DNA of 64,000 nt from Crocinitomix catalasitica ATCC 23190 (GCF_000621625.1 NZ_JHXV01000020.1:26180-90179), one strand, 5' to 3'; counted from the stretch's first letter, positions 36,058 to 44,628 are shown. Notes: a model not told the origin generated them from the sequence alone. Made by a program: numbers and translations.

Positions 36058-37155
36058 TTATTTCTTTTTCTTTAATTTAGAATCTTGCTCAATTACTTTG
36101 TCATCATCTTCACCCTTTTCAATCTTTTTCACAATTAATTTATTGGTGCCTACTTCAATTAATGCAACGTATATAACTCTATTGTATTCCGTAGAAGCAA
36201 CGCATGTAGTTTTGCGTGCAGATAGATTTGTTACATTACCCCAATTCCCCTTCTTATTGTTCTTTAAGAATTGCGCAACTTGAATTGTTTTACTATTTGC
36301 CGTGAAGAAAAAGTATTCAGAAATAACTAAGTTTATGTCCTTACCTCCGAAAGTAGACTTTGTCTCTAACTCTTCTAATGTTTCCCATTTACTTGCCGCG
36401 TCTTCAAGACTTATAATAACTGGTGAACCCATTTCATTAGGGTAGGTTAAATAAGCTTTGTTATCAATGAATTCAAAATCGAATATTTCGTTAATATTTT
36501 CAATTTTAAGTGGCTTCGTCAAAGAAGGCCATTCTGAAATTTCAGTTGTTTGATTTACTTTTTTGAAATTAATCGCACTACCATCGGTATAGGCCATAAA
36601 TAAATCGCCTCGAATATTTGCTGCTATTTTATAATCACTTGCCTCTTCTGTAGATATTAAGTCCACATCATACCACGAATTGTCAAGTAGAGAAATCATA
36701 CGTAACATTTCATAGTCAGCATCTTCATAAACGATATATGGTTTCTCTCCAATAATAGCAAATTCAGGGTCGGTGATATTACCAGATCCAAAACTAACCT
36801 CACCTACAGTCTCCCATACATCGGCCATACTTCTAATAACAGACATTTTATTGTCATAGTAACAAAATACATATGGCGTATTTTTGTGATTGTATAAATC
36901 CAATTTTACTGCTTTCTTAATACCACTGATTGTAGATTCACCGATTTGTTCCCATTTACCTCTATAAAATCTGCGCACTACAATAGTTCCATCTTCTATA
37001 CTTGCAACGGTAATCAATCTACCAATTTGTTCTATATCAACAACTGGAGAATTAGCATTCTCTGAGATGAAATCTGCTCCGTGAGTGGATACCAACTGGG
37101 AAAATCCTGTGTTTCCAATGATTAATATAATTAAGGCAATAAATAATTTTTTCAT
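36058..37155 (-). CDS. Exported protein, probable beta-propeller, with Lys-rich tail
   Basis: 365 residues, signal peptide 'MKKLFIALIILIIGNTGFSQ'. I do not recognise a named family. The body is made of ~45-residue strand-rich units with recurring 'PYVFCYYDNK', 'PYIVYEDADYE', 'LFMAYTDGSAINFKK' and 'AYLTYPNEMG' segments, suggesting a beta-propeller. No T9SS domain is present; the C-terminus instead is charged and ends in a Lys run ('GEDDDKVIEQDSKLKKKK'), so it may stay in the periplasm. A one-mismatch -7 element (TACATTTT) lies upstream. Function unknown. Confidence 0.7.
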   Translation of the reverse strand: MKKLFIALIILIIGNTGFSQLVSTHGADFISENANSPVVDIEQIGRLITVASIEDGTIVVRRFYRGKWEQIGESTISGIKKAVKLDLYNHKNTPYVFCYYDNKMSVIRSMADVWETVGEVSFGSGNITDPEFAIIGEKPYIVYEDADYEMLRMISLLDNSWYDVDLISTEEASDYKIAANIRGDLFMAYTDGSAINFKKVNQTTEISEWPSLTKPLKIENINEIFDFEFIDNKAYLTYPNEMGSPVIISLEDAASKWETLEELETKSTFGGKDINLVISEYFFFTANSKTIQVAQFLKNNKKGNWGNVTNLSARKTTCVASTEYNRVIYVALIEVGTNKLIVKKIEKGEDDDKVIEQDSKLKKKK

Positions 37156-37296
37156 TTTAATAATTTTTATCGAATATAATTAAAAATGTAGAATCTTCAT
37201 GGAATTTTAGCCAGATTCAGCATTTTTTAGTGACGATTTAATTTCTGTTTTTCTAGATGAATACAATCTCCATGCCGAAATGAATAATAATCAATT

Positions 37297-37863
37297 TTAA
37301 CGTTGTTTAATTTTAGTTGGGTTGTCGGATATAAAAGCCTTCCAAGATCCCGATTTCGACTTATTATGTTCACCTATTCCTCCTTGAAAATGATGACATA
37401 CTGCAGCTGCTAAACCATCCGTAGCATCTAAGTATTTTGGCAATTCTTTAATATTTAACAAGCGTTGTAACATAGCGGCAACTTGTTCTTTAGATGCGTT
37501 TCCACTTCCCGTAATAGATTGTTTTATCTTCTTGGGCGTGTATTCTTCAAAAGGTAAATTTTTATTCAATGCTGCTCCAATGGCCACGCCTTGTGCTCTT
37601 CCTAGTTTCAACATGGATTGAACATTTTTGCCGAAGAATGGTGCCTCAATCGCCATTTCGTCGGGTTTGTAACTTACAATCAATTCGTCAACTCTATCAA
37701 ATATGCGTTTGAGCTTATCAGGATGTTCTTTGATTTTTGAAAGATGAATTACACCAAATGTGACTAAGGTCATTTCTTTACCTTTAATGTGGACAATTCC
37801 ATATCCCATTTCACTCGTTCCTGGATCAATTCCTAAGATTATTTTGTCTTCAATTTTTTTCAC
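37297..37863 (-). CDS. ruvC: Crossover junction endodeoxyribonuclease RuvC
   Basis: Resolves Holliday junctions with RuvAB. Catalytic acidic residues are in the expected places: Asp in '[14 protein letters not shown]', Glu in '[11 protein letters not shown]' and the closing '[15 protein letters not shown]'; '[20 protein letters not shown]' is the typical DNA-contact region. I choose the GTG at 37863, one base after the stop of the phosphatase gene, giving 188 residues; the frame extends further back but that part overlaps the neighbouring gene. Confidence 0.95.
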   Translation of the reverse strand: MKKIEDKIILGIDPGTSEMGYGIVHIKGKEMTLVTFGVIHLSKIKEHPDKLKRIFDRVDELIVSYKPDEMAIEAPFFGKNVQSMLKLGRAQGVAIGAALNKNLPFEEYTPKKIKQSITGSGNASKEQVAAMLQRLLNIKELPKYLDATDGLAAAVCHHFQGGIGEHNKSKSGSWKAFISDNPTKIKQR

Positions 37864-37864
37864 A

Positions 37865-38350
37865 TTAAAATGCTTGAACTTTAGGTACAATGATACGCAC
37901 AACTTTTCCAGTACCCCACTTTAATTGATACCAATCTTCTATGTCGAATTCTATTTCTATTAACATACCAGTTGACATCGAATATTCTTCTCCCGTAATA
38001 CTTGAAGCGAATTCACTAATACCAAAATTATGGCCAACGAATAATATTGTATCTCCTTTCCCTTTGTCTATGATATGATGCAAAATCGCGTTTTTATCTA
38101 CCAAATAAAGCTGTTTGTCAAAATTAATTTTCAAATAACCGATATAAAAATTTAAAATCTCAGCAGTTTCAGTAGTCCGCTGTGCAGACGAACTAATCAC
38201 TTGATCTATATGATAAGCGTCGCGTTCTAAAATAAAACCAACTTGGTTAATCTGAGCAGTTCCCTTTTTGTTTAATTCGCGGTCAAAATCTTTTCCAGAT
38301 AAACTGGATTTTGTAGCTTTTCCGTGCCGAATTAATATTAGTTTTAGCAT
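37865..38350 (-). CDS. SixA-type histidine phosphatase
   Basis: 161 residues, histidine phosphatase superfamily. The N-terminal '[13 protein letters not shown]' carries the catalytic RHG, '[16 protein letters not shown]' the conserved Arg and '[15 protein letters not shown]' the second catalytic His. The small size and lack of a mutase loop point to SixA-like phosphohistidine phosphatases, though the substrate is unknown. Upstream of and coupled to ruvC (1 base between stop and GTG); divergent from the sigma-factor gene. Confidence 0.9.
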   Translation of the reverse strand: MLKLILIRHGKATKSSLSGKDFDRELNKKGTAQINQVGFILERDAYHIDQVISSSAQRTTETAEILNFYIGYLKINFDKQLYLVDKNAILHHIIDKGKGDTILFVGHNFGISEFASSITGEEYSMSTGMLIEIEFDIEDWYQLKWGTGKVVRIIVPKVQAF

Positions 38351-38437
38351 AAAATGAAAATAAATAAGTTTTTTACCAACCCTAAATTACTAATTCTCGT
38401 TATATATATTGTGAAGTTTGTTGTCGTTAAGGGTTTA

Positions 38438-38479
38438 ATGCAACAAAGTGGATCAAACTACTTATTCAAAACCAGCTGA
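38438..38479 (+). CDS. Candidate 13-codon leader peptide upstream of the sigma-factor gene
   Basis: An ATG preceded by AAGGG at 4 bases encodes MQQSGSNYLFKTS and stops inside the left arm of the terminator hairpin at 38468-38502. A good Shine-Dalgarno-like sequence is uncommon in this window, which makes the frame stand out. Expression is not shown; it is proposed because its stop codon is placed so that a ribosome would cover the hairpin. Confidence 0.35.
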   Translation: MQQSGSNYLFKTS

Positions 38480-38502
38480 ACGTAAGTTTGGCTGGTTCTT
38501 TT
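38468..38502 (+). terminator. Terminator/attenuator just before the ECF sigma gene
   Basis: Stem AACCAGC / GCTGGTT with a 14-base loop, followed by CTTTTT. The genes on either side diverge, so there is no upstream plus-strand gene for it to end. It must stop a short leader transcript or small RNA, or attenuate the sigma operon. Confidence 0.65.
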
Positions 38503-38520
38503 TCATATAATTTGAATTGA

Positions 38521-39090
38521 ATGATTGATCAAGATATTATTGATGCATGTAGAAAGAATGATCGACGTGCCCAAGAAAAAATGTACGAATGGTATTATGT
38601 AAAATTAATGCCAACCTGTATGCGATACCACAGAAATGAGGAAGATGCTCGCGGGATTCTGAATTTGGGCTTTGTCAAAATATGCAAAAATTTAGATAAA
38701 ATAAAACCCAATACGCCTTTTGAAGCTTGGGTAAGAAGAATAACGATCAATACAATCATTGATGAATTTAGAAAGAATAAGAATTATATTCAATTAGTAG
38801 ATTCTAAAGAAACCGATCGCGAATTAGAAATTCACGTGAAGACTGTTGAGAATTCAGTTTGGTCTAAATTAGAAATGGATGTCCTTATGGGGATGCTTAA
38901 AAAATTACCAGATATTTCACGAAAAGTATTTAATCTTTATGTTATTGATGGATATACACATAAAGAAATTGGTAATTTATTAGATATTTCAGATGGTACT
39001 TCTAAATGGCATTTGTCTAACGCAAGAAAATTGCTTAGAGAAATGGTGAATAAATTGAAAATGTCAGAAAATAGGGAAATGTGGGTTTGA
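38521..39090 (+). CDS. ECF-type RNA polymerase sigma factor
   Basis: 189 residues. Region 2 is visible as 'DARGILNLGFVKICKNLDKI' and 'FEAWVRRITINTIIDEFRKN'; region 4 as 'ISRKVFNLYVIDGYTHKEIG' and 'SDGTSKWHLSNARKLLREMV' (helix-turn-helix). The two domains without region 3 define the ECF group. It lies 1 base before a gene for a membrane protein with repeated N-terminal W motifs that has the layout of an anti-sigma factor. The preceding leader carries a hairpin and short frame, so expression may be attenuated. Targets unknown. Confidence 0.92.
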   Translation: MIDQDIIDACRKNDRRAQEKMYEWYYVKLMPTCMRYHRNEEDARGILNLGFVKICKNLDKIKPNTPFEAWVRRITINTIIDEFRKNKNYIQLVDSKETDRELEIHVKTVENSVWSKLEMDVLMGMLKKLPDISRKVFNLYVIDGYTHKEIGNLLDISDGTSKWHLSNARKLLREMVNKLKMSENREMWV

Positions 39091-39091
39091 A

Positions 39092-40870
39092 ATGACAGAG
39101 GAGAATAAAAATATGGATGAGCGTTTTAAAGCGCTCGATAATGAATTGAATGTAAATTATAATCAATCTTTCTGGAGTGATGCTTTGGCTGATCTACAAG
39201 ATGATGAATTAGATAATGCATTTAAAAATGCTGCGGATAATATTCCTTTCTCAGCGCCTTTTGTCGATGCCGGAGCAGAAATTGATAATGCATTCTTAGA
39301 CGAATCTTTTAAAGTGTTTGCCGATAAAATAACAATGGTTTATGATCCTAGCTATTGGAAACAGTTTGATGAAAGTCGTGCTGAATTGGAAATGGATGAA
39401 GCCTTTTTGTCAGCGTCTAACGATTATAAGTCAAATTATAATAGCTCTTTTTGGAATGAAGCGAATGCAGCACTCGAAAGTGAAGGTTTGCATTATGAAT
39501 ACAATACTAATTATTGGAATGAGGCCAAAGTCTTACTGGAAAAAGAAGATCGTCAGAAATTTATTTTAAGGTGGTCAGCAGTTGCTACAATTCTACTCCT
39601 AATATCGTTTGCGGGAATTCAAAATGGTTTTATGCCTTCAATTATTGATAATTCACTGCACGGTATAGTTGATTTTCAAGAAATGGATATTCAAGATCGA
39701 ACGAATCAAACAGATTTGGTTGAATCAGATCAGCACTCAGATAATAAAAATACTATTTCGTCAGCGTCAGCAACGGTATTGAATAATCATTCGAATGATA
39801 CGAATGAAAATATTAGCGCACCAGAATCAACTCCAACTTTAAATAATAATGGGAATGATTTAGGTGAAAAGCATTTATTAGCAGGTAGTAAAGCAAGCGG
39901 AATGAATAGTGATAATATTGAATTAGTCGAATCATCAGCAGCAACAGAGAGTGAAAATGAAGATGTAAAATATGAAGATGCAATAAAAAACACCACTCAA
40001 AATACCAATACAATTCAAACTATAGAACAAGTAACAAATGTTGTTGAACCTGAAGCCCGTTTAATGGGGTATAGAACTGTGACAGAAACTAAATCTATTG
40101 CAACACCATTGAACTCATTAAGTGAAAATATTGAAGTAGAGAGTGTTGAAGAGTTAAATATTACCCTGATTAATAATAATCCGAGGAGAATTGCAAATTA
40201 TGATTTTTATAACGCTGAATTAATTCAGATTGTTGCGCTACCTCTTAAACCTCACTTTGACGTGAACTTATTTGCTCAAGTAGGTGGGGGGAATAATTAC
40301 TCAGAAGAATCATATTCTTATAATTCAAGGTTGTCTGGTGGAATTGAACTGTTAAGATCTACCCGCTCTAATCGTTATGAATATGGTTTAAGTATGCAAG
40401 CCAATTCTATACAACCGAATAATCTGAACGTTGAACATAGAGAGAAGATCTATCTATATAATGGAAATACGGAACGTACTTGGTTTAAAGTTAAATACAA
40501 GAAATTATTGTACTTAAATTTAAATGTACTTTTCAATTATTATGTCGCACCAAAACATAAATTAAAATTTGGTGTAGGTGTTGAACGAATTTTATCTGTT
40601 CAAAGTAATTTAGCTTTTCAACAGGATATCAGAAGAGGAATACAAACAGAGAATAATAATTGGGGTATAACAGAAGGAATTCAAACGTATGATATGAGAT
40701 TCTCCTTAGGGTATGGGTTTATTTTGAATAATCGATTTGAAGCAAATATTAATGCCAATTTTGGACTTTTTGATCGAACAGAAAACGCCTTTATGTTAAG
40801 TGATTTTACAGATCGTGAAATGAATTTTACAATAGGTTTGAATTATAAATTGTTTTCAGGAAAGAAATGA
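39092..40870 (+). CDS. Putative envelope-spanning anti-sigma/outer-membrane barrel fusion
   Basis: 592 residues with an unusual layout. Residues 1-155 are acidic and cytoplasmic-looking, with four copies of an aromatic motif: 'YNQSFWSDALADL' (W28), 'YDPSYWKQFDESRAEL' (W89), 'YNSSFWNEANAALE' (W121) and 'YNTNYWNEAKVLLE' (W142); three 'LDxAF/MDEAF'-type boxes (near 40, 64 and 101) alternate with them. A single hydrophobic helix follows a basic stretch (158-177, 'FILRWSAVATILLLISFAGI'). Residues ~180-385 are Ser/Asn/Glu-rich linker. Residues ~386-592 alternate like an outer-membrane barrel ('FDVNLFAQVGGGNNYSEESY' through 'MNFTIGLNYKLFSGKK'). I infer that it anchors the upstream sigma factor at the inner membrane while its barrel sits in the outer membrane. 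Overlaps the next gene by 4 bases. Confidence 0.75.
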   Translation: MTEENKNMDERFKALDNELNVNYNQSFWSDALADLQDDELDNAFKNAADNIPFSAPFVDAGAEIDNAFLDESFKVFADKITMVYDPSYWKQFDESRAELEMDEAFLSASNDYKSNYNSSFWNEANAALESEGLHYEYNTNYWNEAKVLLEKEDRQKFILRWSAVATILLLISFAGIQNGFMPSIIDNSLHGIVDFQEMDIQDRTNQTDLVESDQHSDNKNTISSASATVLNNHSNDTNENISAPESTPTLNNNGNDLGEKHLLAGSKASGMNSDNIELVESSAATESENEDVKYEDAIKNTTQNTNTIQTIEQVTNVVEPEARLMGYRTVTETKSIATPLNSLSENIEVESVEELNITLINNNPRRIANYDFYNAELIQIVALPLKPHFDVNLFAQVGGGNNYSEESYSYNSRLSGGIELLRSTRSNRYEYGLSMQANSIQPNNLNVEHREKIYLYNGNTERTWFKVKYKKLLYLNLNVLFNYYVAPKHKLKFGVGVERILSVQSNLAFQQDIRRGIQTENNNWGITEGIQTYDMRFSLGYGFILNNRFEANINANFGLFDRTENAFMLSDFTDREMNFTIGLNYKLFSGKK

Positions 40871-41928
40871 GATTAGTTACTGGACTTAAAATATTAACCA
40901 TTATAGGATTTATTGTCGCTTGTAAAAAGGTGCCATTACCTAATTTGTCCGAAAACTCAAATCCTGTATATCAAGTGCAGGGTGCGATTGATGGAGAGGT
41001 GTTTAATTTTGAAGTAAATGCAGAGAATTTAAGAATTACTTTTAATAAAGAAAATTTAAGAGGAATAAGATATTTTTCAGGAGAGATTAAGAATGATTCA
41101 ATCAATGAAATTTTTAAAATTTCTTTTGCGCAGAGTTATCAACAAAAAGATAAGGCATTCTCTCCTTCTTTGACTGCCGGAGAAAAACAATTTTTGGTTC
41201 ATCAAAAAGGGCGAATTTATTTCGATTTTCAAGCAATGGGTAACCAGAAAAAATACATGCAAATTAAGAATGAATTGGGCGTGTTTGAGAATGTTGATAA
41301 TATAGAGGTTGAAAAATATGGTAAACAGACTTTGCAAATTAAATTTCAAGATATAGGTGAGGAAGTTTTTAATGTGACGTTGAATCATGGATTCGAAAAC
41401 GAACTTATTAATGCTCGTTTTGAGTCGCAAGGTTCTGACAGTACAATTTTCCTTTCTTCAAATAATTTCACTGCCAAACATAAATGGTTTATTAACGACT
41501 CTTTAGTAGGGACTGGGCAATTCTATGTGGGACATTTGACAGATGGTGTATACCTTGTTAATCATACAGTGCTTGATAAGGATAATAATTTATTCAGCTA
41601 TGAAACTTTATTGCGAATAAAGGGAGGCCAACATTTTTGGCAAATGGATCAGTTTTATGAAATACCGAATAAAGTAGAAAAAGACAATTTTGGTAAAATG
41701 GAATGTTCTTATTTCAAGAATGGAGAATGGTATACATCTAATCTTGGTCAAAATAATTTAAACCAAAATATTCAAATAGATAGTGTGATTCAATTCTTTC
41801 CAAAACAAGGAGACCAGAATTTTGCATTGTTTAACTTTCAATTTAATGCTGTACTTTATAATAGTACACTTACGGATTCATTACAGTTAACCAATATTCA
41901 TGGTGTATCTGCTATTGAGATTGAATAA
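40867..41928 (+). CDS. Lipoprotein with PKD-like domain, third gene of the sigma operon
   Basis: 353 residues. Lipobox 'IIGFIVACKKVPLP' (Cys near 20) predicts a lipid-anchored protein. The mature region is beta-rich; 'HKWFINDSLVGTGQFYVGHL' followed by 'GVYLVNHTVLDKDNNLFSYE' fits a PKD/Ig-like fold near residues 200-245. No enzyme motif seen. The ATG overlaps the stop of the barrel gene (ATGA), so the three products sigma factor, envelope-spanning protein and lipoprotein are made together. The lipoprotein could be the sensor or a partner of the barrel; this is inference. Confidence 0.75.
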   Translation: MRLVTGLKILTIIGFIVACKKVPLPNLSENSNPVYQVQGAIDGEVFNFEVNAENLRITFNKENLRGIRYFSGEIKNDSINEIFKISFAQSYQQKDKAFSPSLTAGEKQFLVHQKGRIYFDFQAMGNQKKYMQIKNELGVFENVDNIEVEKYGKQTLQIKFQDIGEEVFNVTLNHGFENELINARFESQGSDSTIFLSSNNFTAKHKWFINDSLVGTGQFYVGHLTDGVYLVNHTVLDKDNNLFSYETLLRIKGGQHFWQMDQFYEIPNKVEKDNFGKMECSYFKNGEWYTSNLGQNNLNQNIQIDSVIQFFPKQGDQNFALFNFQFNAVLYNSTLTDSLQLTNIHGVSAIEIE

Positions 41929-41977
41929 ATATTTGCAGATTAGTGCTGTTGATTATCTCAACTCAATTCTTTTCAAT

Positions 41978-41985
41978 TAACTTTA
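41978..41985 (+). promoter_or_regulatory. Possible rnpB promoter -7 element
   Basis: TAACTTTA, one mismatch from TAnnTTTG, ends 5 bases before the predicted 5' end of RNase P RNA. Confidence 0.4.
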
Positions 41986-41989
41986 CAGC

Positions 41990-42348
41990 AAAGCAAACCG
42001 TCTTGTCGCCGCCGTTATGGAGGAGGAAAGTCTGGGCAACAAAGGGTAGCATGCTTCCTAACTGGAAGGATTCACTTAGGTGGGTACAGAAAGTGCAGCA
42101 GAAAATAAACTACCGTCAACTATGTTGATGGAAAAGGTGAAAAGGTGAGGTAAGAGCTCACCGCTCTCAAAGTGATTTGTAGAGGCAAGGTAAACCTCAT
42201 GCGTTGAAACATCATGTAAACCGAGGATTGAGGCTAACCCGGCTGATCTCGGAGGGTAGATGGCTTGAGCCTCAAGGCGACTTGAGGCCTAGATAAATGA
42301 CAGGATGCATATTTATATGCAACAGAACCCGGCTTATAGGTTTGCTTT
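41990..42348 (+). ncRNA. rnpB: RNase P RNA, bacterial class A
   Basis: Catalytic RNA that trims tRNA 5' ends. Conserved sequences occur in order: GAGGAAAGTCTGGGC near the start, AGGTAAGAGCTCACCG in the middle, GAAACATCATGTAAACC, then AGATAAATGACAGG and ACAGAACCCGGCTTATAG near the end. The 5' AAAGCAAACC pairs with the 3' GGTTTGCTTT to form helix P1, which sets the ends at about 41990 and 42348 (359 bases). The short frames that cross this stretch are not genes. Confidence 0.97.
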
Positions 42349-42374
42349 TATTTTTTCTTTCAATGGTAAAACAG

Positions 42375-42382
42375 TAACTTTG
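42375..42382 (+). promoter_or_regulatory. Promoter -7 element of the HEAT-like protein gene
   Basis: TAACTTTG, an exact TAnnTTTG match 15 bases before the ATG at 42398. It lies after the rnpB 3' end. Confidence 0.6.
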
Positions 42383-42397
42383 CCCAAAATTAATTCA

Positions 42398-42946
42398 ATG
42401 ACAAATAAAGTTGATCTAAAGTCACAAAAGCTAAAGGACTTAGTTGCTCAATTAAATGCTGAAACGAATAAAGAAATCGTTGATGCTATTAAAGCACTTA
42501 AAATCCATGGTGACGAATCGATTATTGAACCCTTATTATTAACATTAAAGAATAATGATGACGGTGAAGTTCAAGGACAAATAATTGACCTGCTCAATAC
42601 AGTTAAGTCGACTAAAGTACCGGCTCAAATTGCAAAATTTCTTTTAGATAAAAGATTTGTTGAACAGCGATTAATTATGCTGTCATCAATATGGAATTCA
42701 GGATTGGATTATACTACTTATTTAAAGGAAATTGTTCAAGTTGGAATAGAAGGAGATTTGATGGAGGCGGTTGAATGTATTACAATCATTGAAAATATTG
42801 AACAAACTTTATTCGAAGAGAACCTTTTTGAACCTTTATTGGTATTGTCAGAATATTTTCACAGCCACATTGCTGACCCAAATCCTAAAGACGATATCCT
42901 CAGAGAAATTACAGATCATCTAAAAAACCTAAACAATCTTTTATAG
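42398..42946 (+). CDS. HEAT-repeat-like protein
   Basis: 182 residues from the ATG at 42398 ('MTNKVDLKSQKLKDLVAQLN'); the longer frame from 42305 would begin inside rnpB and is rejected. The sequence is all-helical, with a HEAT-type unit 'EIVDAIKALKIHGDESIIEP' followed by 'LLLTLKNNDDGEVQGQIIDL', similar to adaptor proteins. No catalytic residues or targeting signal. It lies 3 bases upstream of trmB. Partner unknown. Confidence 0.8.
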   Translation: MTNKVDLKSQKLKDLVAQLNAETNKEIVDAIKALKIHGDESIIEPLLLTLKNNDDGEVQGQIIDLLNTVKSTKVPAQIAKFLLDKRFVEQRLIMLSSIWNSGLDYTTYLKEIVQVGIEGDLMEAVECITIIENIEQTLFEENLFEPLLVLSEYFHSHIADPNPKDDILREITDHLKNLNNLL

Positions 42947-42949
42947 GTT

Positions 42950-43630
42950 ATGGCCAAGAATAAATTAAAAAAATTCGCCGATATCAAATCGATGGATTTT
43001 GTTTTTGAACCTGATCTTTTTCGAGCGCTTGAAGGTGATTCCGATTTTAAAGGAATTTGGAAGAAGGATATTTTTAAAAATGAATTACCGATTGTAGTTG
43101 AATTGGGTTGTGGAAAAGGGGAGTACTCTACAGGCTTGGCAAAACTTTTGCCCAATCGCAATTATATAGGTGTTGATATTAAAGGGGCTAGAATTTGGGA
43201 AGGCGCGAATATTGTGCGAGAAAACAATCTTAAAAATGTCGCTTTTCTTCGAACAAAAGTTGACTTTATTGATGCCTTTTTTGAGGAAAATGAAATCGAC
43301 GAAATATGGTTGACCTTCTCTGATCCGCAACCTCAAAAACCGAATAAAAGATTAACGTCAAAAATATTTTTAGACAAATACAAAAAGTTCTTAAAACCTG
43401 GTGGAATTATTAATTTAAAAACGGATAGCGACTTATTATTCGAATCAACCCTGGACGTTATAAAAGAATTAAATCTCGAGTTGGTCTATTCATCTTGGAA
43501 TATCTATGATGATATGTTGAAAGACTTTAACACAGAAGAACAAGAGGTCTTGAAAATATCAACCGTCTACGAAGTAATGTTCGGAGAAAAAGGATTTGAT
43601 ATAAAATATTGCCAATTTAAAATTAATTAG
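42950..43630 (+). CDS. trmB: tRNA (guanine-N7)-methyltransferase TrmB
   Basis: Methylates G46 of tRNAs using S-adenosylmethionine. The SAM-binding motif is 'VVELGCGKGEYSTGLAKLLP' followed by 'NYIGVDIKGARIWEGA'; the TrmB signature is 'EIWLTFSDPQPQKPNKRLTS' followed by 'FLDKYKKFLKPGGIINLKTD'. The 226 residues are normal. Starts 3 bases after the HEAT-like gene. Confidence 0.95.
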   Translation: MAKNKLKKFADIKSMDFVFEPDLFRALEGDSDFKGIWKKDIFKNELPIVVELGCGKGEYSTGLAKLLPNRNYIGVDIKGARIWEGANIVRENNLKNVAFLRTKVDFIDAFFEENEIDEIWLTFSDPQPQKPNKRLTSKIFLDKYKKFLKPGGIINLKTDSDLLFESTLDVIKELNLELVYSSWNIYDDMLKDFNTEEQEVLKISTVYEVMFGEKGFDIKYCQFKIN

Positions 43631-43678
43631 GCAACGCATCCGATTTTAATTCGTCATATAAGTGAAATACCGTGCTTT

Positions 43679-44209
43679 TTGGAATTAAATAAGAACTATA
43701 TAGAGGATAAATTGTCTACCATTCATGTGTCTGGACCTGAACAAACTGTGGGTCAAATTAAAAATTTATTTTTTTCAGAACAATTGGAGGAAGAGAAAAT
43801 TCTATTAGAATTATATAGTCCTAATGGTTTAGAAATTAGCAATATAAATCCGAATTTGTTGAATGTGGATCATGTTTTTTCAAAAAGACAATTGAAAAAA
43901 AGATCGTTTTTCGGTAGGTTCAAATGGATGGATTCTGCAAAATACCAAGAGCGATATACTGTAGACACGATACTCGCAATAAAGAATGAACAACGTCAGT
44001 TGAATACTGTATTTAAAGGTTATTTTGTTTTAGTTCCTCGCGGACTTGGTAAACAAAATAAGCAAGAACCTATGTTATTTACTTGTGTTGGAGAAAATAT
44101 TTATTATTTGGTCAACCACCGCAACAAAGATATCAATCGTATTTCAAATCTTAATAAATTTCAAACTTGGATCAGCACAAAGACTTTTTTGAAAAGGTTT
44201 TTCAAGTAG
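43679..44209 (+). CDS. Unrecognised soluble protein, TTG start
   Basis: 176 residues if started at TTG 43679; the frame is open from 43631 but no ATG or GTG lies near the front, so the start is uncertain. The sequence has a basic middle ('SKRQLKKRSFFGRFKWMDSA') and a strand-rich second half ('GYFVLVPRGLGKQNKQEPML', 'LFTCVGENIYYLVNH'). No motif that I can assign, no signal peptide. Its last 43 bases overlap the front of the alkyltransferase-like gene in another frame, so the two are probably co-expressed. Confidence 0.65.
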   Translation: MELNKNYIEDKLSTIHVSGPEQTVGQIKNLFFSEQLEEEKILLELYSPNGLEISNINPNLLNVDHVFSKRQLKKRSFFGRFKWMDSAKYQERYTVDTILAIKNEQRQLNTVFKGYFVLVPRGLGKQNKQEPMLFTCVGENIYYLVNHRNKDINRISNLNKFQTWISTKTFLKRFFK

Positions 44210-44505
44210 TTGAACTAATCCCGCATGGAAGAGTTACTTCTTATGGTGCTATCGCAGCTTGTCTGGGTGCCAAAAAATCAAGTCGCGTCGTCGGTTGGGC
44301 TATGAATGCCTCTCATTCCCGCGAAAAACCTATACCTGCTCATCGTGTAGTTAATCGGAATGGCTTACTCACAGGAAAAATGCATTTTAAAACGCCGACA
44401 GATATGGAAGAGCGTTTAAAAACCGAAGGACACAAAATAGAAAATGATAAAATAGCGGGCTTCAAAGACGTCTTCTGGGATCCTTCGGTAGAGTTGGGTT
44501 TATGA
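44167..44505 (+). CDS. Alkyltransferase-like (ATL) protein, catalytic Cys replaced by Ala
   Basis: 112 residues, equal to the DNA-binding C-terminal domain of O6-alkylguanine-DNA alkyltransferase. 'VFQVVELIPHGRVTSYGAIA' and 'SRVVGWAMNASHSREKPIPA' form the helix-turn-helix and Arg-finger region. The active-site PCHRV is 'PAHRVVNRNGLL', so the protein cannot accept an alkyl group. Known ATL proteins bind alkylated guanine and recruit nucleotide excision repair. The start TTG at 44167 overlaps the preceding gene by 43 bases and is the only codon that keeps the whole N-terminal helix. Confidence 0.88.
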   Translation: MDQHKDFFEKVFQVVELIPHGRVTSYGAIAACLGAKKSSRVVGWAMNASHSREKPIPAHRVVNRNGLLTGKMHFKTPTDMEERLKTEGHKIENDKIAGFKDVFWDPSVELGL

Positions 44506-44556
44506 ATCGGTAATAAAAAGACCTGTACAAATTTCTATTAATTTCTAATTCCTCAT

Positions 44557-44574
44557 ATCCCTGAAAACAGGGAT
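44557..44574 (+). terminator. Hairpin after the ATL gene
   Basis: ATCCCTG / CAGGGAT, 7-bp stem with AAAA loop, followed by TTCTAATTT. Probably a weak terminator. Confidence 0.5.
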
Positions 44575-44620
44575 TTCTAATTTGGTAATTATCAGGCATG
44601 TTATGTGTTTTGTTTACGGA

Positions 44621-44628
44621 TATATTTG
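44621..44628 (+). promoter_or_regulatory. Promoter -7 element of the lipoprotein/two-component operon
   Basis: TATATTTG, exact TAnnTTTG match 29 bases before the ATG at 44658. Confidence 0.55.

Noticed and set aside
41943..42397. Two frames, one of 61 codons and the front part of a longer one starting at 42305
   Set aside because: Both lie in RNase P RNA; the HEAT-like protein begins at the ATG at 42398, after its own promoter.
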